From Mycobacterium xenopi (GTDB lineage Bacteria > Actinomycetota > Actinomycetes > Mycobacteriales > Mycobacteriaceae), in assembly GCF_009936235.1 (NCBI RefSeq), contig NZ_AP022314.1, forward strand, positions 3,596,001 to 3,660,000: 64,000 nt of DNA, read 5' to 3'. Below, piece after piece: positions 44,112 through 53,944 of the stretch. The notes below the pieces were generated by a model. It was given only the letters and a program-made list of their open reading frames with translations, did not search any database and was not told the DNA's origin. Made by a program: the position numbers and the translations under genes. Position 1 is the first letter of the stretch. Each line of letters starts with the position of its first letter.

Positions 44112-44407
44112 ACCCACTGAATTACCTCTATCTGTCGGCGCTGCTATTCACGATCGGCGCGGCAGGAGTGCTTTTGCGGCGCAATGCGATTGTGATGTTC
44201 ATGTGTGTTGAGCTCATGCTCAACGCCGTCAATCTGGCATTCGTGACCTTCGCCCGGATGCACGGACACCTCGACGGTCAGATGATCGCGTTTTTCACAA
44301 TGGTGGTGGCCGCCTGCGAAGTCGTTGTCGGTCTGGCGATCATCATGACGATCTTCCGCACCCGCAAGTCCGCTTCGGTCGACGACGCGAATCTGCTCAA
44401 GGGTTAG
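44108..44407 (+). CDS. nuoK: NADH-quinone oxidoreductase subunit K
   Basis: A 99-residue three-helix subunit related to MrpC of the Mrp antiporters. The two membrane-buried glutamates important for proton pumping are in CVELMLNAVNL and VVAACEVVVGLAI. The start overlaps the nuoJ stop by 4 bases; nuoL follows after a 9-base gap. Confidence 0.95.
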   Translation: MNPLNYLYLSALLFTIGAAGVLLRRNAIVMFMCVELMLNAVNLAFVTFARMHGHLDGQMIAFFTMVVAACEVVVGLAIIMTIFRTRKSASVDDANLLKG

Positions 44408-44416
44408 GGCCACTCG

Positions 44417-46300
44417 ATGACACATCTCACCTGGCTGCTCGTGGCACTGCCGGCGGCGGGTGCCGCGATCCTGCTGCTGGGCGGCCGATCGACCGACCGG
44501 TTTGGCCATCTGGTGGGCTGCGCCACCGCGCTGGCGTCGTTCGCGGTGGGGGTTACGCTGCTGGCCGACATGCTCGGCCGCCCCGGTAACGGCCGTGCCA
44601 TTCATCCAAACTTGTTCAGCTGGGTGCTGGTCGGCGGGTTGCACGTCGATTTCGGCCTGCAGATTGATCAGTTGTCGATCTGCTTTGTGCTGCTGATCAC
44701 CGGGGTGGGATCGTTGATCCACATCTACTCGATTGGCTACATGGCTGAAGACCCCGACCGGAGAAGGTTTTTCGCCTACCTCAACCTGTTTTTGGCTGCC
44801 ATGCTGCTGCTGGTGGTCGCCGACAACTACCTCGGGCTCTACATCGGCTGGGAAGGCGTCGGCTTGGCGTCGTATCTGTTGATCGGTTTCTGGTATCAGC
44901 GGCCGTCGGCGGCCACCGCCGCCAAGAAGGCGTTCGTGATGAACCGCGTGGGCGATATCGGGCTCTCGCTGGCCATGTTTTTGATGTTCGCGCAGTTCGG
45001 AACCCTCTCGTTCGCCGGGGTATTCGCCGCTGCGCCGGGTGCCGGGCGGGGTGTGCTGACCGCGATTGGATTGCTGATGCTGCTGGGGGCGTGCGCCAAG
45101 TCCGCGCAGGTTCCGGTGCAGGCGTGGTTGTTTGACGCGATGGAAGGCCCCACCCCGGTGTCCGCCCTGATTCACGCCGCCACCATGGTGACTGCCGGAG
45201 TGTACCTGATCGTGCGGTCCAATCCGCTTTACAACCTCTCCCCTGACGCCCGTCTGGCCGTGGTGATCGTCGGGGCGGTGACCTTGCTGTTCGGGGCCAT
45301 CGTCGGTTGCGCCAAGGACGACATCAAGCGAGCGCTGGCAGCGTCGACGATCAGCCAGATCGGCTACATGGTGCTGGCCGCCGGATTGGGCCCGGCCGGT
45401 TATGCGTTCGCGATCCTGCATCTGCTCACCCACGGCTTTTTCAAGGCCGGCTTGTTCCTGGGCTCCGGTGCGGTGATCCACGCCATGAACGACGAACAGG
45501 ACATGCGCCGCTACGGGGCGCTGCGCACCGTGTTGCCGATCACCTATGCCACATTCGGGCTGGCGTATCTGGCAATCATTGGAGTGCCACCGCTCGCCGG
45601 CTTCTTCTCCAAAGACGCCATCATCGAATCGGCCCTGGGAGCCGGCGGCATCCGAGGACCCATATTGGGCGGGGCGGCGATGCTGGGTGTTGGGATTACC
45701 GCGTTCTACATGACGCGGGTCATGCTGATGACATTCTTCGGCGAAAAGCGTTGGGAGCCAGATGCGCATCCACATGAAGCCCCGGCCGTGATGACGTGGC
45801 CGATGATCCTGCTCGCGGTGGGCTCGGTATTCTCCGGCGGTCTGTTGGCAATGGGCGACACACTGCGGCGCTGGTTGGAGCCGATCGTCGGCGTGCACGA
45901 AGCCGGCCACGTCACTCCGGTGTGGGTGACCAGCATCATGACCTTGACCGTGGTCGCTGTTGGCGTTGTGGTGGCGTACCGGATGTACGGCACCCGCCCG
46001 GTGCCAGCGACGGCGCCCGCGGAGGTGTCGGCGCTGACCGTGGCCGCACGCCGCGACCTTTACGGTGACGCCTTCAACGAGGAGGTGTTCATGCGCCCGG
46101 GCGGACAGCTGACCGATGCGCTGGTCGAGATCGACAACAGAGGAGTGGACGGCTCGGTCCTCGGGTTGGCGGCGCTGGTGAGCCGAACCTCGGATCGGCT
46201 GCGCGGCTTACAAACCGGGTTCGCACGCAGCTACGCATTATCGATGTTCGCGGGTGCGGCACTGGTCGCCGCGGCGATCCTGGCGGTGCAGCTATGGTGA
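44417..46300 (+). CDS. nuoL: NADH-quinone oxidoreductase subunit L
   Basis: A 627-residue antiporter-like proton-pumping subunit, distal end of the membrane arm. It shows LYIGWEGVGLASYLLIGFW with the key Glu, the Lys-containing QVPVQAWLFDAMEGPTPVSALIHAATMVTAGVYL, and DDIKRALAASTISQIGYM. The C-terminal part contains the long lateral helix and last transmembrane segment (MFAGAALVAAAILAV). Sixteen or so helices are predicted. It overlaps nuoM by seven bases. Confidence 0.95.
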   Translation: MTHLTWLLVALPAAGAAILLLGGRSTDRFGHLVGCATALASFAVGVTLLADMLGRPGNGRAIHPNLFSWVLVGGLHVDFGLQIDQLSICFVLLITGVGSLIHIYSIGYMAEDPDRRRFFAYLNLFLAAMLLLVVADNYLGLYIGWEGVGLASYLLIGFWYQRPSAATAAKKAFVMNRVGDIGLSLAMFLMFAQFGTLSFAGVFAAAPGAGRGVLTAIGLLMLLGACAKSAQVPVQAWLFDAMEGPTPVSALIHAATMVTAGVYLIVRSNPLYNLSPDARLAVVIVGAVTLLFGAIVGCAKDDIKRALAASTISQIGYMVLAAGLGPAGYAFAILHLLTHGFFKAGLFLGSGAVIHAMNDEQDMRRYGALRTVLPITYATFGLAYLAIIGVPPLAGFFSKDAIIESALGAGGIRGPILGGAAMLGVGITAFYMTRVMLMTFFGEKRWEPDAHPHEAPAVMTWPMILLAVGSVFSGGLLAMGDTLRRWLEPIVGVHEAGHVTPVWVTSIMTLTVVAVGVVVAYRMYGTRPVPATAPAEVSALTVAARRDLYGDAFNEEVFMRPGGQLTDALVEIDNRGVDGSVLGLAALVSRTSDRLRGLQTGFARSYALSMFAGAALVAAAILAVQLW

Positions 46301-47880
46301 CGGTGACCCCCTTCCCGTGGCTGAGCGTGCTGTGGCTGGTGCCGCTGGTCGGTGCCGGGCTGGTCATCGTGATGCCGCCGGGGTGGCGGCAAGCGGCGAA
46401 ATGGCTCGGCCTGATCATCGCGGTGGCGGTACTGGGGATCGCGCTCGTGATCACCACCGAATTCGACACCGGCGGTGCCCCGTACCAGTTCGTCGAAAAA
46501 CAACCCTGGATACCGGCCTTCGGCGCGGGCTACACCCTCGGCGTCGACGGCATCGCGGTGGTGCTGGTGCTGCTCACTGCGGTGCTGGTGCCGCTGCTGA
46601 TGCTGGCCGGCTGGAATGAGGGCGGCCAACGCAGCCGCGGTGTGCACGCCTATGTGGCGTTGACACTGACCGTCGAGTCGATGGTGCTGATCTCGTTGAT
46701 CTCGTTGGACGTGCTGCTGTTCTACGTGTTCTTCGAGGCGATGCTCATCCCGATGTATTTCCTCATCGGCGGATTCGGTCACGGCGCCGGCCGATCGCGG
46801 GCAGCGGTGAAGTTCTTGCTGTACAACCTTTTCGGCGGTCTGATCATGCTGGCCGCGGTGATCGGCGTGTACGTGGTGACCGCTCAGCACATCGGCGGCA
46901 CGTTCGACTTCCGCACGATCGTCGCTGCTGTGTCGTCGGGCCGCCTAGGTGTGGACCCTGCGGTGCTCAAGGCGCTGTTCTTGGGGTTCATGTTCGCGTT
47001 CGCCATCAAGGCACCGCTGTGGCCGTTTCACCGTTGGCTGCCCGACGCCGCGGTCGAGGCGCCACCGGCCACTGCAGTGTTGATGATGGCGGTGATGGAC
47101 AAGGTCGGCACCTTCGGAATGCTGCGCTACTGCCTGCAGTTGTTTCCCGACGCGTCAACGTATTTCCGCCCGCTCATCGTCGTGTTGTCGGTGATCGGGG
47201 TGGTCTATGGCGCGATCGTGGCGATCGGCCAGACCGACATCATGCGGCTGATCGCCTACACGTCGATCTCGCACTTTGGGTTCATCATCTTGGGCATTTT
47301 CGTGATGACCACCCAGGGGCAAAGCGGGTCGACGCTCTACATGGTCAACCATGGTCTGTCCACCGCGGCGGTGTTTTTGATCGCGGGATTCCTGATCGCC
47401 CGCGGCGGCACCCGCTCGATCGCCGACTACGGCGGCGTGCAGAAGGTGGCGCCGGTGCTGGCCGGCACGTTCCTGGTCGCAGCTTTGGCGACGTTGTCGC
47501 TGCCCGGGCTGGCACCGTTCATCAGTGAATTCCTGGTGCTGCTGGGTACTTTTAACCGCTATTGGGTGGCGGCGGCATTCGCGTCCACCGCGCTGGTGCT
47601 TTCGGCGGTCTACATGTTGTGGCTGTACCAGCGGGTGATGAACGGCCCGGTGGCGCAAGGCAATGATCGGATTCGTGATCTGGTTCCGCGTGAAGTTGTC
47701 GTCGTCGCCCCGCTGATCGCGTTGCTGCTCGGTCTCGGGGTCTATCCGAAACCGGTGCTGGACATCATCAATCCCGCGGTCGGCCACACCATGGCCACCA
47801 TCGGCCAGCATGATCCCGCGCCAAGGGTTCCGGTCACGACGGTGCGTGACCACAAAACAGCCGAAGGACCGCACCGATGA
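46294..47880 (+). CDS. nuoM: NADH-quinone oxidoreductase subunit M
   Basis: A 528-residue antiporter-like subunit. It has LLFYVFFEAMLIPMYFLIGGFG with the conserved Glu, KAPLWPFHRWLPDAAVEAPPATAVLMMAVMDKVGTFG, and DIMRLIAYTSISHFGFI. About 14 transmembrane helices are predicted. The stop overlaps the nuoN start by 4 bases. Confidence 0.96.
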   Translation: MVTVTPFPWLSVLWLVPLVGAGLVIVMPPGWRQAAKWLGLIIAVAVLGIALVITTEFDTGGAPYQFVEKQPWIPAFGAGYTLGVDGIAVVLVLLTAVLVPLLMLAGWNEGGQRSRGVHAYVALTLTVESMVLISLISLDVLLFYVFFEAMLIPMYFLIGGFGHGAGRSRAAVKFLLYNLFGGLIMLAAVIGVYVVTAQHIGGTFDFRTIVAAVSSGRLGVDPAVLKALFLGFMFAFAIKAPLWPFHRWLPDAAVEAPPATAVLMMAVMDKVGTFGMLRYCLQLFPDASTYFRPLIVVLSVIGVVYGAIVAIGQTDIMRLIAYTSISHFGFIILGIFVMTTQGQSGSTLYMVNHGLSTAAVFLIAGFLIARGGTRSIADYGGVQKVAPVLAGTFLVAALATLSLPGLAPFISEFLVLLGTFNRYWVAAAFASTALVLSAVYMLWLYQRVMNGPVAQGNDRIRDLVPREVVVVAPLIALLLGLGVYPKPVLDIINPAVGHTMATIGQHDPAPRVPVTTVRDHKTAEGPHR

Positions 47881-49466
47881 GCATGCCCACGCCCAATGTC
47901 GAGTACTTCGCGCTTTCCCCGATGCTCATCGTCTTCGGGGCCGCGATCGTCGGTGTGGTGGTCGAGGCATTCCTGCCGCGACGCTTCCGATATGCCAGCC
48001 AGGTGCTAGTGGCGCTGGCCAGTTTGGTTGCCGCATTCGTCGCGGACGTGCTGGTGGGCAAAAGGATTCCCTCTTCGGGTCAGACCGCAGTGCTGCGAGC
48101 GGTGGCCGTCGACCGTCCGGCCTTGGTATTGCAGGGCATCGTGCTGCTGGTCGCGATATTGGCCATCCTGTTCATCGCGGAGCGCAGCGCCGCAACCAAC
48201 ACCCCGACCGGGCCAGGCGCTGCCACGGTCGCGCAGCGTACCGGGCTCGATTTCTTCGCCCCGCAGGCGTCCGCGGTTCCCGACAGCGTGGCTGAGCGCC
48301 AAGCGATTCAAGCCGGGTACACCCAGACCGAGGTCTTTCCGCTGACGATGCTCGCTGTCGGCGGCATGCTGGTTTTCCCTGCCGCCAACGACCTTTTGAC
48401 GATGTTCGTCGCGCTGGAGGTGTTGTCGCTGCCGCTGTACCTGCTGTGCGGACTGGCCAGGCGCCGACGCCTGCTGTCACAGGAAGCGGCGGTGAAATAC
48501 TTTCTGCTGGGCGCCTTTTCTTCGGCGTTTTTCCTCTACGGCGTGGCCCTGCTCTACGGCGCGACCGGCACGCTGACCCTGGCGGGTATCCGCGATGGGC
48601 TAACTCAGCACCGCGACGACTCGATCGCGTTGATCGGTGTCGCGCTGCTGGCGGTCGGCCTGCTGTTCAAGGTCGGGGCGGTCCCCTTCCACTCCTGGAT
48701 TCCCGATGTCTACCAAGGCGCGCCGACCCCGATCACCGGGTTCATGGCCGCCGCCACCAAAGTCGCCGCATTCGGCGCGCTCATGCGGGTGGTATATGTC
48801 GCGCTGCCGCCGCTGCATGACCAGTGGCGGCCGGTGCTTTGGGGCATCTCGATCCTGACCATGGCGGTCGGCACTATCACCGCGGTGAACCAAAACGACG
48901 TCAAGCGACTGCTCGCGTATTCGTCGGTGGCCCATGTTGGCTTCATCCTCACAGGTGTGATCGCCGATATCCCGGCTGGCATCTCGTCGACGATGTTCTA
49001 TCTGTTCGCTTACAGCTTCAGTACGGTGGGGGCATTCGCCGTCGTGGGATTGGTCCGCAACGACAATGGCGACGAGGACGCCAACATGATGCGCTGGGGT
49101 GGGCTGGGTCGTCAGTCCCCCATTGCGGGCCTGCTATTTTCGATGTTTCTGTTGGCGTTCGCCGGTATTCCGCTGACAAGCGGCTTCGTCAGCAAGTTCG
49201 CAGTGTTCAAGGCCGCCGCGCAAGGCGGCGCGGTGCCGCTGGTCATCATCGGTGTGGTGGCCAGCGGTGTGGCGGCATACTTTTACGTGCGGGTGATCGT
49301 GCTGATGTTCTTCACCGATCCACCCGCCGACCCTCCACACGTCGTGATCCCCAGCGCGTGGACCAAAGCGGCAATCGCGGTGTGCGCTGCGGTGACCGTG
49401 CTGTTGGGCATTTTTCCGCAACCGCTGCTGGACCTGGTCGATCGGGCGGCCCAGCTCGTGGGATGA
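47877..49466 (+). CDS. nuoN: NADH-quinone oxidoreductase subunit N
   Basis: A 529-residue antiporter-like subunit, last of the nuo set. Signatures: MFVALEVLSLPLYLLCGL with the conserved Glu, VGAVPFHSWIPDVYQGAPTPITGFMAAATKVAAFG, and QNDVKRLLAYSSVAHVGF. About 14 helices. Its stop overlaps the ATG of the enoyl-CoA hydratase gene, so the nuo transcript appears to continue into that gene. Confidence 0.95.
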   Translation: MSMPTPNVEYFALSPMLIVFGAAIVGVVVEAFLPRRFRYASQVLVALASLVAAFVADVLVGKRIPSSGQTAVLRAVAVDRPALVLQGIVLLVAILAILFIAERSAATNTPTGPGAATVAQRTGLDFFAPQASAVPDSVAERQAIQAGYTQTEVFPLTMLAVGGMLVFPAANDLLTMFVALEVLSLPLYLLCGLARRRRLLSQEAAVKYFLLGAFSSAFFLYGVALLYGATGTLTLAGIRDGLTQHRDDSIALIGVALLAVGLLFKVGAVPFHSWIPDVYQGAPTPITGFMAAATKVAAFGALMRVVYVALPPLHDQWRPVLWGISILTMAVGTITAVNQNDVKRLLAYSSVAHVGFILTGVIADIPAGISSTMFYLFAYSFSTVGAFAVVGLVRNDNGDEDANMMRWGGLGRQSPIAGLLFSMFLLAFAGIPLTSGFVSKFAVFKAAAQGGAVPLVIIGVVASGVAAYFYVRVIVLMFFTDPPADPPHVVIPSAWTKAAIAVCAAVTVLLGIFPQPLLDLVDRAAQLVG

Positions 49467-50245
49467 CGATGACCGTAGGGCAATGGGTTCTCGTCGAGGA
49501 TGACGGCGCGGTTCGTGTGCTGACGATGAACCGTCCGGAAGCGCGAAATGCGTTGAATATCGGATTGATACAGGGGCTGTACACAGCGTTGTGCGACGCT
49601 GACGCAGACCCGGCGGTGCAAGCGGTGGTGCTCACCGGCGTCGACCCAGCCTTTTGTGCCGGGGTCGACTTGAAGGAGGCGCAGCGCGAAGGCATGTCCT
49701 ACTTCGAGCGCTACCGCACGCACAATTGCATCACGCGGGTGGCCGAGATGGCGACACCGGTGATCGGGGCGATCAACGGCCCCGTGTTCACCGGAGGACT
49801 CGAAATGGCGCTGGGCTGCGACTTTTTGGTGGCATCCGAACGTGCCGTGTTTGCCGACACCCATGTACGCGTCGGCATCCTGCCCGGTGGGGGAATGACC
49901 GCGCGGCTACCGCAACTGGTCGGCGCGGCGATGGCTCGACGATTGTCGATGACCGGCGAAGTCATCGACGCGGCCCGAGCCGAGCGGATCGGGCTGGTGA
50001 CCGAGGTTGTCCCCCACGACCGCCTGCTGACCCGGGCCGTCGAGTTGGCCGCCCAGATCGCCGAGGTGCCAGGGCCGACCATGGCGGCGCTCAAGCGGAT
50101 CTACGTCACCGGTGCGGCCGCTGTCACCCGGCCGGCGCTAGCCGCCGAGCAGGCCATCGCCGGCACCCACCAGACCGACACCGATGAGCTGGCCGCACGT
50201 TACGCCGAGATCAGCGAGCGTAACCGCCGCCAGATTCACGGCTAG
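49463..50245 (+). CDS. Enoyl-CoA hydratase/isomerase
   Basis: A 260-residue crotonase-fold enzyme. It has LTMNRPEARNALN at the start, the oxyanion-hole segment AFCAGVDLKEA, and INGPVFTGGLEMALGCDFLVASE with the second oxyanion-hole element. Of the two catalytic acids of classical hydratases only the region GILPGGGMTARL is visible, without a clear Glu. The enzyme may therefore be an isomerase or another crotonase. The ATG overlaps the nuoN stop by 4 bases, coupling it to complex I expression; an alternative ATG lies two codons on. Confidence 0.86.
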   Translation: MTMTVGQWVLVEDDGAVRVLTMNRPEARNALNIGLIQGLYTALCDADADPAVQAVVLTGVDPAFCAGVDLKEAQREGMSYFERYRTHNCITRVAEMATPVIGAINGPVFTGGLEMALGCDFLVASERAVFADTHVRVGILPGGGMTARLPQLVGAAMARRLSMTGEVIDAARAERIGLVTEVVPHDRLLTRAVELAAQIAEVPGPTMAALKRIYVTGAAAVTRPALAAEQAIAGTHQTDTDELAARYAEISERNRRQIHG

Positions 50246-50350
50246 CCTCAATTTAGGATTGGGACACAACCACACGGCACTGTGCTGAATGGCGACTCGT
50301 GAGCAGCTTCGCTCGTTGGCACACACGCGCCCGGAGGGATTCGGCGACTG

Positions 50351-51091
50351 ATGGCGCTGCCCGCACTGGTTCTCGTCCACGGCGGTGAGCATGCCGCTGA
50401 TTGCTGGGATTTCGTGGTAGCGGAGCTCGCCGAACGTGAGCCGCACCTGAAGGTTCTGGCCGTCGACCTGCCGGGGCGTCGCGACAAACCCGGCGATCTG
50501 CGCGCGCTGGATATCGGAGTAGCCGTGGAGTCAGTTGTCGACGACATCCATGCTGCTGATCTGTCTGAAGTGGTGATCGTCGGGCATTCCATCGCCGGGG
50601 TGACCGTGCCCGGGGTCGCCGGCGCGCTGGGCTCTGCGCGGGTACGTGAGATGATTTTCGCTGCATGCCACATTCCACCGCAGGGAGCTAGCATCCTCGA
50701 CGCGATCGGCGGTCCGCTGTCGTTGTTTGCCTTATACACCACGCGCACCACCAAACCGTTTCTCATGCCCAAACTTGTTGCGCGACTGGCATTCTGCAAT
50801 GGCATGACCCGCGAGCAACGGGAGTTCATGTTGTCGCACCGGTATCGCGACTCGGTGCGCCTCTACAACGACAAGGTGGATCGCCGCACCATGCCCACCG
50901 AGATTCCGCGCACCTGGATTCTCACGCGCGGCGACCGCATCCTGAGCCAGCGTGCCCAACGCAAGAGCATTGCCGCTCTGGGCGGCGTCGACACGATCAT
51001 CCCGGTCGATTCCTGCCACGACCTGATGATCAGCCGGCCGAGCTGGTTGGCTGACACCCTGCTGCAGCGATGCCGACGGTACGAAGGTTAG
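50351..51091 (+). CDS. Alpha/beta-hydrolase family protein
   Basis: A 246-residue alpha/beta hydrolase. Oxyanion-hole region LVLVHGGEHAADCWDFV, nucleophile elbow VGHSIAG with Ser at about residue 78, catalytic Asp probably in LTRGDRIL and His in DSCHDLM. Similar proteins act as esterases or C-C/enol-ether hydrolases. The gene stands 105 bases after the hydratase and is convergent with the P450 operon on the other strand. No signal peptide. Confidence 0.83.
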   Translation: MALPALVLVHGGEHAADCWDFVVAELAEREPHLKVLAVDLPGRRDKPGDLRALDIGVAVESVVDDIHAADLSEVVIVGHSIAGVTVPGVAGALGSARVREMIFAACHIPPQGASILDAIGGPLSLFALYTTRTTKPFLMPKLVARLAFCNGMTREQREFMLSHRYRDSVRLYNDKVDRRTMPTEIPRTWILTRGDRILSQRAQRKSIAALGGVDTIIPVDSCHDLMISRPSWLADTLLQRCRRYEG

Positions 51092-51232
51092 CGACGCTGG
51101 CGTGGGCAACCACGGTCAGGGCTGCCGGCGGCCTGCCGCGCATCGCAGCGCGCCGCTTTTGCGCTACTATCCCGCGGCGCGTGATGCGGCTCCGCCGTGG
51201 GGGTTCAGGGCGAATTCGGGCTAGCGCTAACG

Positions 51233-52444
51233 CTAACCAGCGTCGAACAGCACCGGCAGCGACGTCGGCGACCGAAAGACCTGGCCCCGGATGTGCGGAT
51301 CGGTGCCGTCAGGATCAAGGCGCAGGTTCGGCAGCCGGTCAAACAACAGGTTGAGCGCAACCCGCATTTCCAGCCGGGCCAAGTGCATGCCAAGACACAC
51401 GTGAACTCCGTGGCCGAACCCGATGTGCGCCCGCGGCTGACGGAATATGTCGAAGCGGTCGGGGTCGGGGTACCGGTCCTCCTGCCGGTTGGCCGCGCCA
51501 AGCACCGGCATGACCGCCGAGCCCGCCGGGATCGGCACACCTGCCAGTTCGGTGTCCCGGGTGGCGACCCGGGTGATCGTGAGAAGTGGGGGCTCCCACC
51601 GGATCGCCTCTTCGATCGCCTGGGGAATCAGCGACCGATCCGTGCGGACAGCGTCGAGCTGATCGGGGTTGGACAGCAGCGCGAACAAGAGATTGCCAAG
51701 AGAGCGATACGTGGTCTCGACACCGGCAGGAAGTAGCAGCCGCAAAAAGGAGAAGATCTCCTCGTCGGAAAGCATCTCGCCGTCGATTTCGGCTTGGGCA
51801 AGACCGCTGATCAGATCGTCACGGGGTTCCTCGCGCCGAGCAGCGAGAATTGGAATGAAATACTCACGCAATGCCTCTGACGCGGCGAGCCCGCGTTCGC
51901 GATTGAAGAGGATGCTCAGCAACGCGACGGACCAGCGCTGAAACTGCGGATAATCCTTGCGCGGCAACCCCAGTAGGCTTGCGATGATTTGGGTGGGGTA
52001 CGGGAACGTGAATTCGCTTCTCAGATCCGCGTGCCCCCGATCGGCGAATTGGTCGATCAGCTGGTTTCCCACCTGTCCGATTAGTTCGTGCTCCCAGCGC
52101 GCCAATGCTTTTTGCGAGAACGCTTTTGAAACCAATGCCCTGTGACGACCGTGCTCTGGCTCGTCCATCCCGAGCATCACGTGCTTGCCCAGCGCGTCGC
52201 CGAAGGTGTCGATGATGATCGCCGATGAGAAGGTTTCGTTGTCCCGCAGCATCTGCTGCACTTCTTCGTGGCGATACACCATGAACACGGGCTTGGACTC
52301 TTCATGGGGCATGGCTGAGGTGTCCAGGCGTTGCACCGGTTGTTCGCGCCGCATCGCGGCCAACCCGGTGTATGGGTCCCGGACATCGCCGGACACCACG
52401 TCATCGAACTTGCCGAAGTCCTCGAGATCGTCGAACAGGTCCAC
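51233..52444 (-). CDS. Cytochrome P450
   Basis: A 403-residue soluble P450. I-helix LLLPAGVETTYRSL (about residues 236-249), K-helix EEAIRWEPP (ExxR) and heme loop FGHGVHVCLGMHLARLE with Cys at about residue 350. The I-helix lacks the usual acidic residue two positions before the Thr pair only partly (GVETT keeps the Glu). GTG at 52444 is preceded by GGAGAGA on the minus strand. It is the last gene of the seven-gene leftward operon and stands 15 bases after the aldehyde dehydrogenase, which suggests oxidation of a hydrocarbon or terpenoid chain. The CYP family cannot be assigned by eye. Confidence 0.9.
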   Translation of the reverse strand: MDLFDDLEDFGKFDDVVSGDVRDPYTGLAAMRREQPVQRLDTSAMPHEESKPVFMVYRHEEVQQMLRDNETFSSAIIIDTFGDALGKHVMLGMDEPEHGRHRALVSKAFSQKALARWEHELIGQVGNQLIDQFADRGHADLRSEFTFPYPTQIIASLLGLPRKDYPQFQRWSVALLSILFNRERGLAASEALREYFIPILAARREEPRDDLISGLAQAEIDGEMLSDEEIFSFLRLLLPAGVETTYRSLGNLLFALLSNPDQLDAVRTDRSLIPQAIEEAIRWEPPLLTITRVATRDTELAGVPIPAGSAVMPVLGAANRQEDRYPDPDRFDIFRQPRAHIGFGHGVHVCLGMHLARLEMRVALNLLFDRLPNLRLDPDGTDPHIRGQVFRSPTSLPVLFDAG

Positions 52445-52459
52445 TCTGATGTCTCTCCT

Positions 52460-53944
52460 TCAGCCGGCGGGATAACCCACCGATTTGATCTCCGTGTACT
52501 GGTCGAACCCGGCCACGCCGTTCTGTCGGCCGACGCCGCTCGCCTTGTAGCCGCCGAACGGTGTATCGGCCCCATACGGTGCGGCGCCTTGCACGCCGAT
52601 GAACCCGGCACGGATCCGGCGCGCCACGGCCAGCGAGTGCTCCAGCGATCCCGACATCACGTTGCCCGCCAACCCGTACATGCTGTCGTTGGCGATGCGG
52701 ATGGCGTCGTCTTCGTCGTCAAACGGGATAACGGAGAGGACTGGGCCGAATATCTCTTCCTGCGCAATGGTCATCTTGTTGTCGACGTCGACGAAAAGCG
52801 TTGGTTTGACCCAGAACCCCTTGTCAAAACCGGTTGGGGGCTCGGTGCCGCCGACTAGGCAGGTCGCCCCCTCGTCGATGCCCTTTTGGATGTAGCCGAG
52901 CACCCGCTTGCGCTGCTTGTCCGAAATTACCGGGCCGCAAAGCGTTCCGGGATCCTGTGGATCTCCTGGCGACACGTTCTCGTACATCGACTTGAGGATC
53001 GTCACGCCCTCGTCATACCGAGACCGCGGTAGCAGCAACCGCGTCGGGTTAGCGCAGCCCTGGCCGGCGTGCATGCATGGCGCGATACCGATCGCGCACG
53101 CCGTCGCGAAGTCGGCGTCCTCCAACACGATGGTGGCCGATTTGCCGCCCAGTTCGAGGAACAGGCGCTTCATCGTCGCTGCGCCCTTTTCCATGATCCG
53201 TTTGCCGACGGCGGTGGAGCCAGTGAACGAGATCAGATCGACTTTGGGCGACAGCGTAAGTTCTTCGCCCACCAAGTGATCGGACGCGGTGACGACATTG
53301 ACCACACCGGCCGGGATGTCGGTGGACTCGGTGATAAGCCGGCCTAGCCGTGTCGCGTTGAACGGCGTGTCCGGCGCGGGTTTCAGCACGACGGTGTTGC
53401 CGGTGGCCAGCGCTTGGGCGAGCTTGTGGATGGTGACTTCGAACGGGAAGTTCCACGGCACGATTGCGCCGACAACCCCTACAGGTTCGCGCCACACTTT
53501 GCGAGCGGTCATCTGACCAGTGACGGCCACCAGCGCAGTACCGAGGTCGGTTTCCCACGGATAGTCGTCGATCAGCTTGATCGGGTATTTCAGCGCGTCG
53601 GCCAGCGGGGCATCGAGCTGCGGGCCATAGGTGATCGCGCGGGGGCAGCCGACTTCCAAGATCAATTCTTCGCGCAGCGCCTCCTTTTCGGCTTCCAGCG
53701 CTTCCTGGAACTGCTCGAGGCACGCCTTGCGGAAGCCGGGGCTGGTCGACCAGTCGGTCTCGTCGAAGGCCCGCCGCGCGGCGTCGATGGCGCGGTGCAT
53801 GTCCGCCTTCGATGCGTCGGCGACCTCGCCGAGCACCTCTTCGGTGGCCGGGTTGATGTTGGTGAACGTGCCGGCCTGGCCTTCGACGAGCTTGCCGTCG
53901 ATCAACATTCGCGACTCGAAGCGAACTTTCGGTGTGTCAGCCAT
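52460..53944 (-). CDS. Aldehyde dehydrogenase
   Basis: A 494-residue NAD-dependent aldehyde dehydrogenase. VPWNFPFEVTIHKLAQALATGN, FTGSTAVGKRI, the catalytic Glu in LELGGKSATIV (about residue 264) and the catalytic Cys in HAGQGCANPTR (about residue 297) are all present. ATG at 53944 is favoured over a GTG three codons earlier because GAGAG lies just upstream. The start overlaps the SDR stop by eight bases. It probably oxidises the aldehyde formed by the SDR and P450 of the same operon. Confidence 0.9.
   Translation of the reverse strand: MADTPKVRFESRMLIDGKLVEGQAGTFTNINPATEEVLGEVADASKADMHRAIDAARRAFDETDWSTSPGFRKACLEQFQEALEAEKEALREELILEVGCPRAITYGPQLDAPLADALKYPIKLIDDYPWETDLGTALVAVTGQMTARKVWREPVGVVGAIVPWNFPFEVTIHKLAQALATGNTVVLKPAPDTPFNATRLGRLITESTDIPAGVVNVVTASDHLVGEELTLSPKVDLISFTGSTAVGKRIMEKGAATMKRLFLELGGKSATIVLEDADFATACAIGIAPCMHAGQGCANPTRLLLPRSRYDEGVTILKSMYENVSPGDPQDPGTLCGPVISDKQRKRVLGYIQKGIDEGATCLVGGTEPPTGFDKGFWVKPTLFVDVDNKMTIAQEEIFGPVLSVIPFDDEDDAIRIANDSMYGLAGNVMSGSLEHSLAVARRIRAGFIGVQGAAPYGADTPFGGYKASGVGRQNGVAGFDQYTEIKSVGYPAG

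Noticed and set aside
44144..45910. Minus-strand frame of 588 codons opposite nuoK-nuoL
   Set aside because: Rich in His, Gln and Arg and fully covered by nuoK and nuoL on the other strand; a GC-skew artefact.
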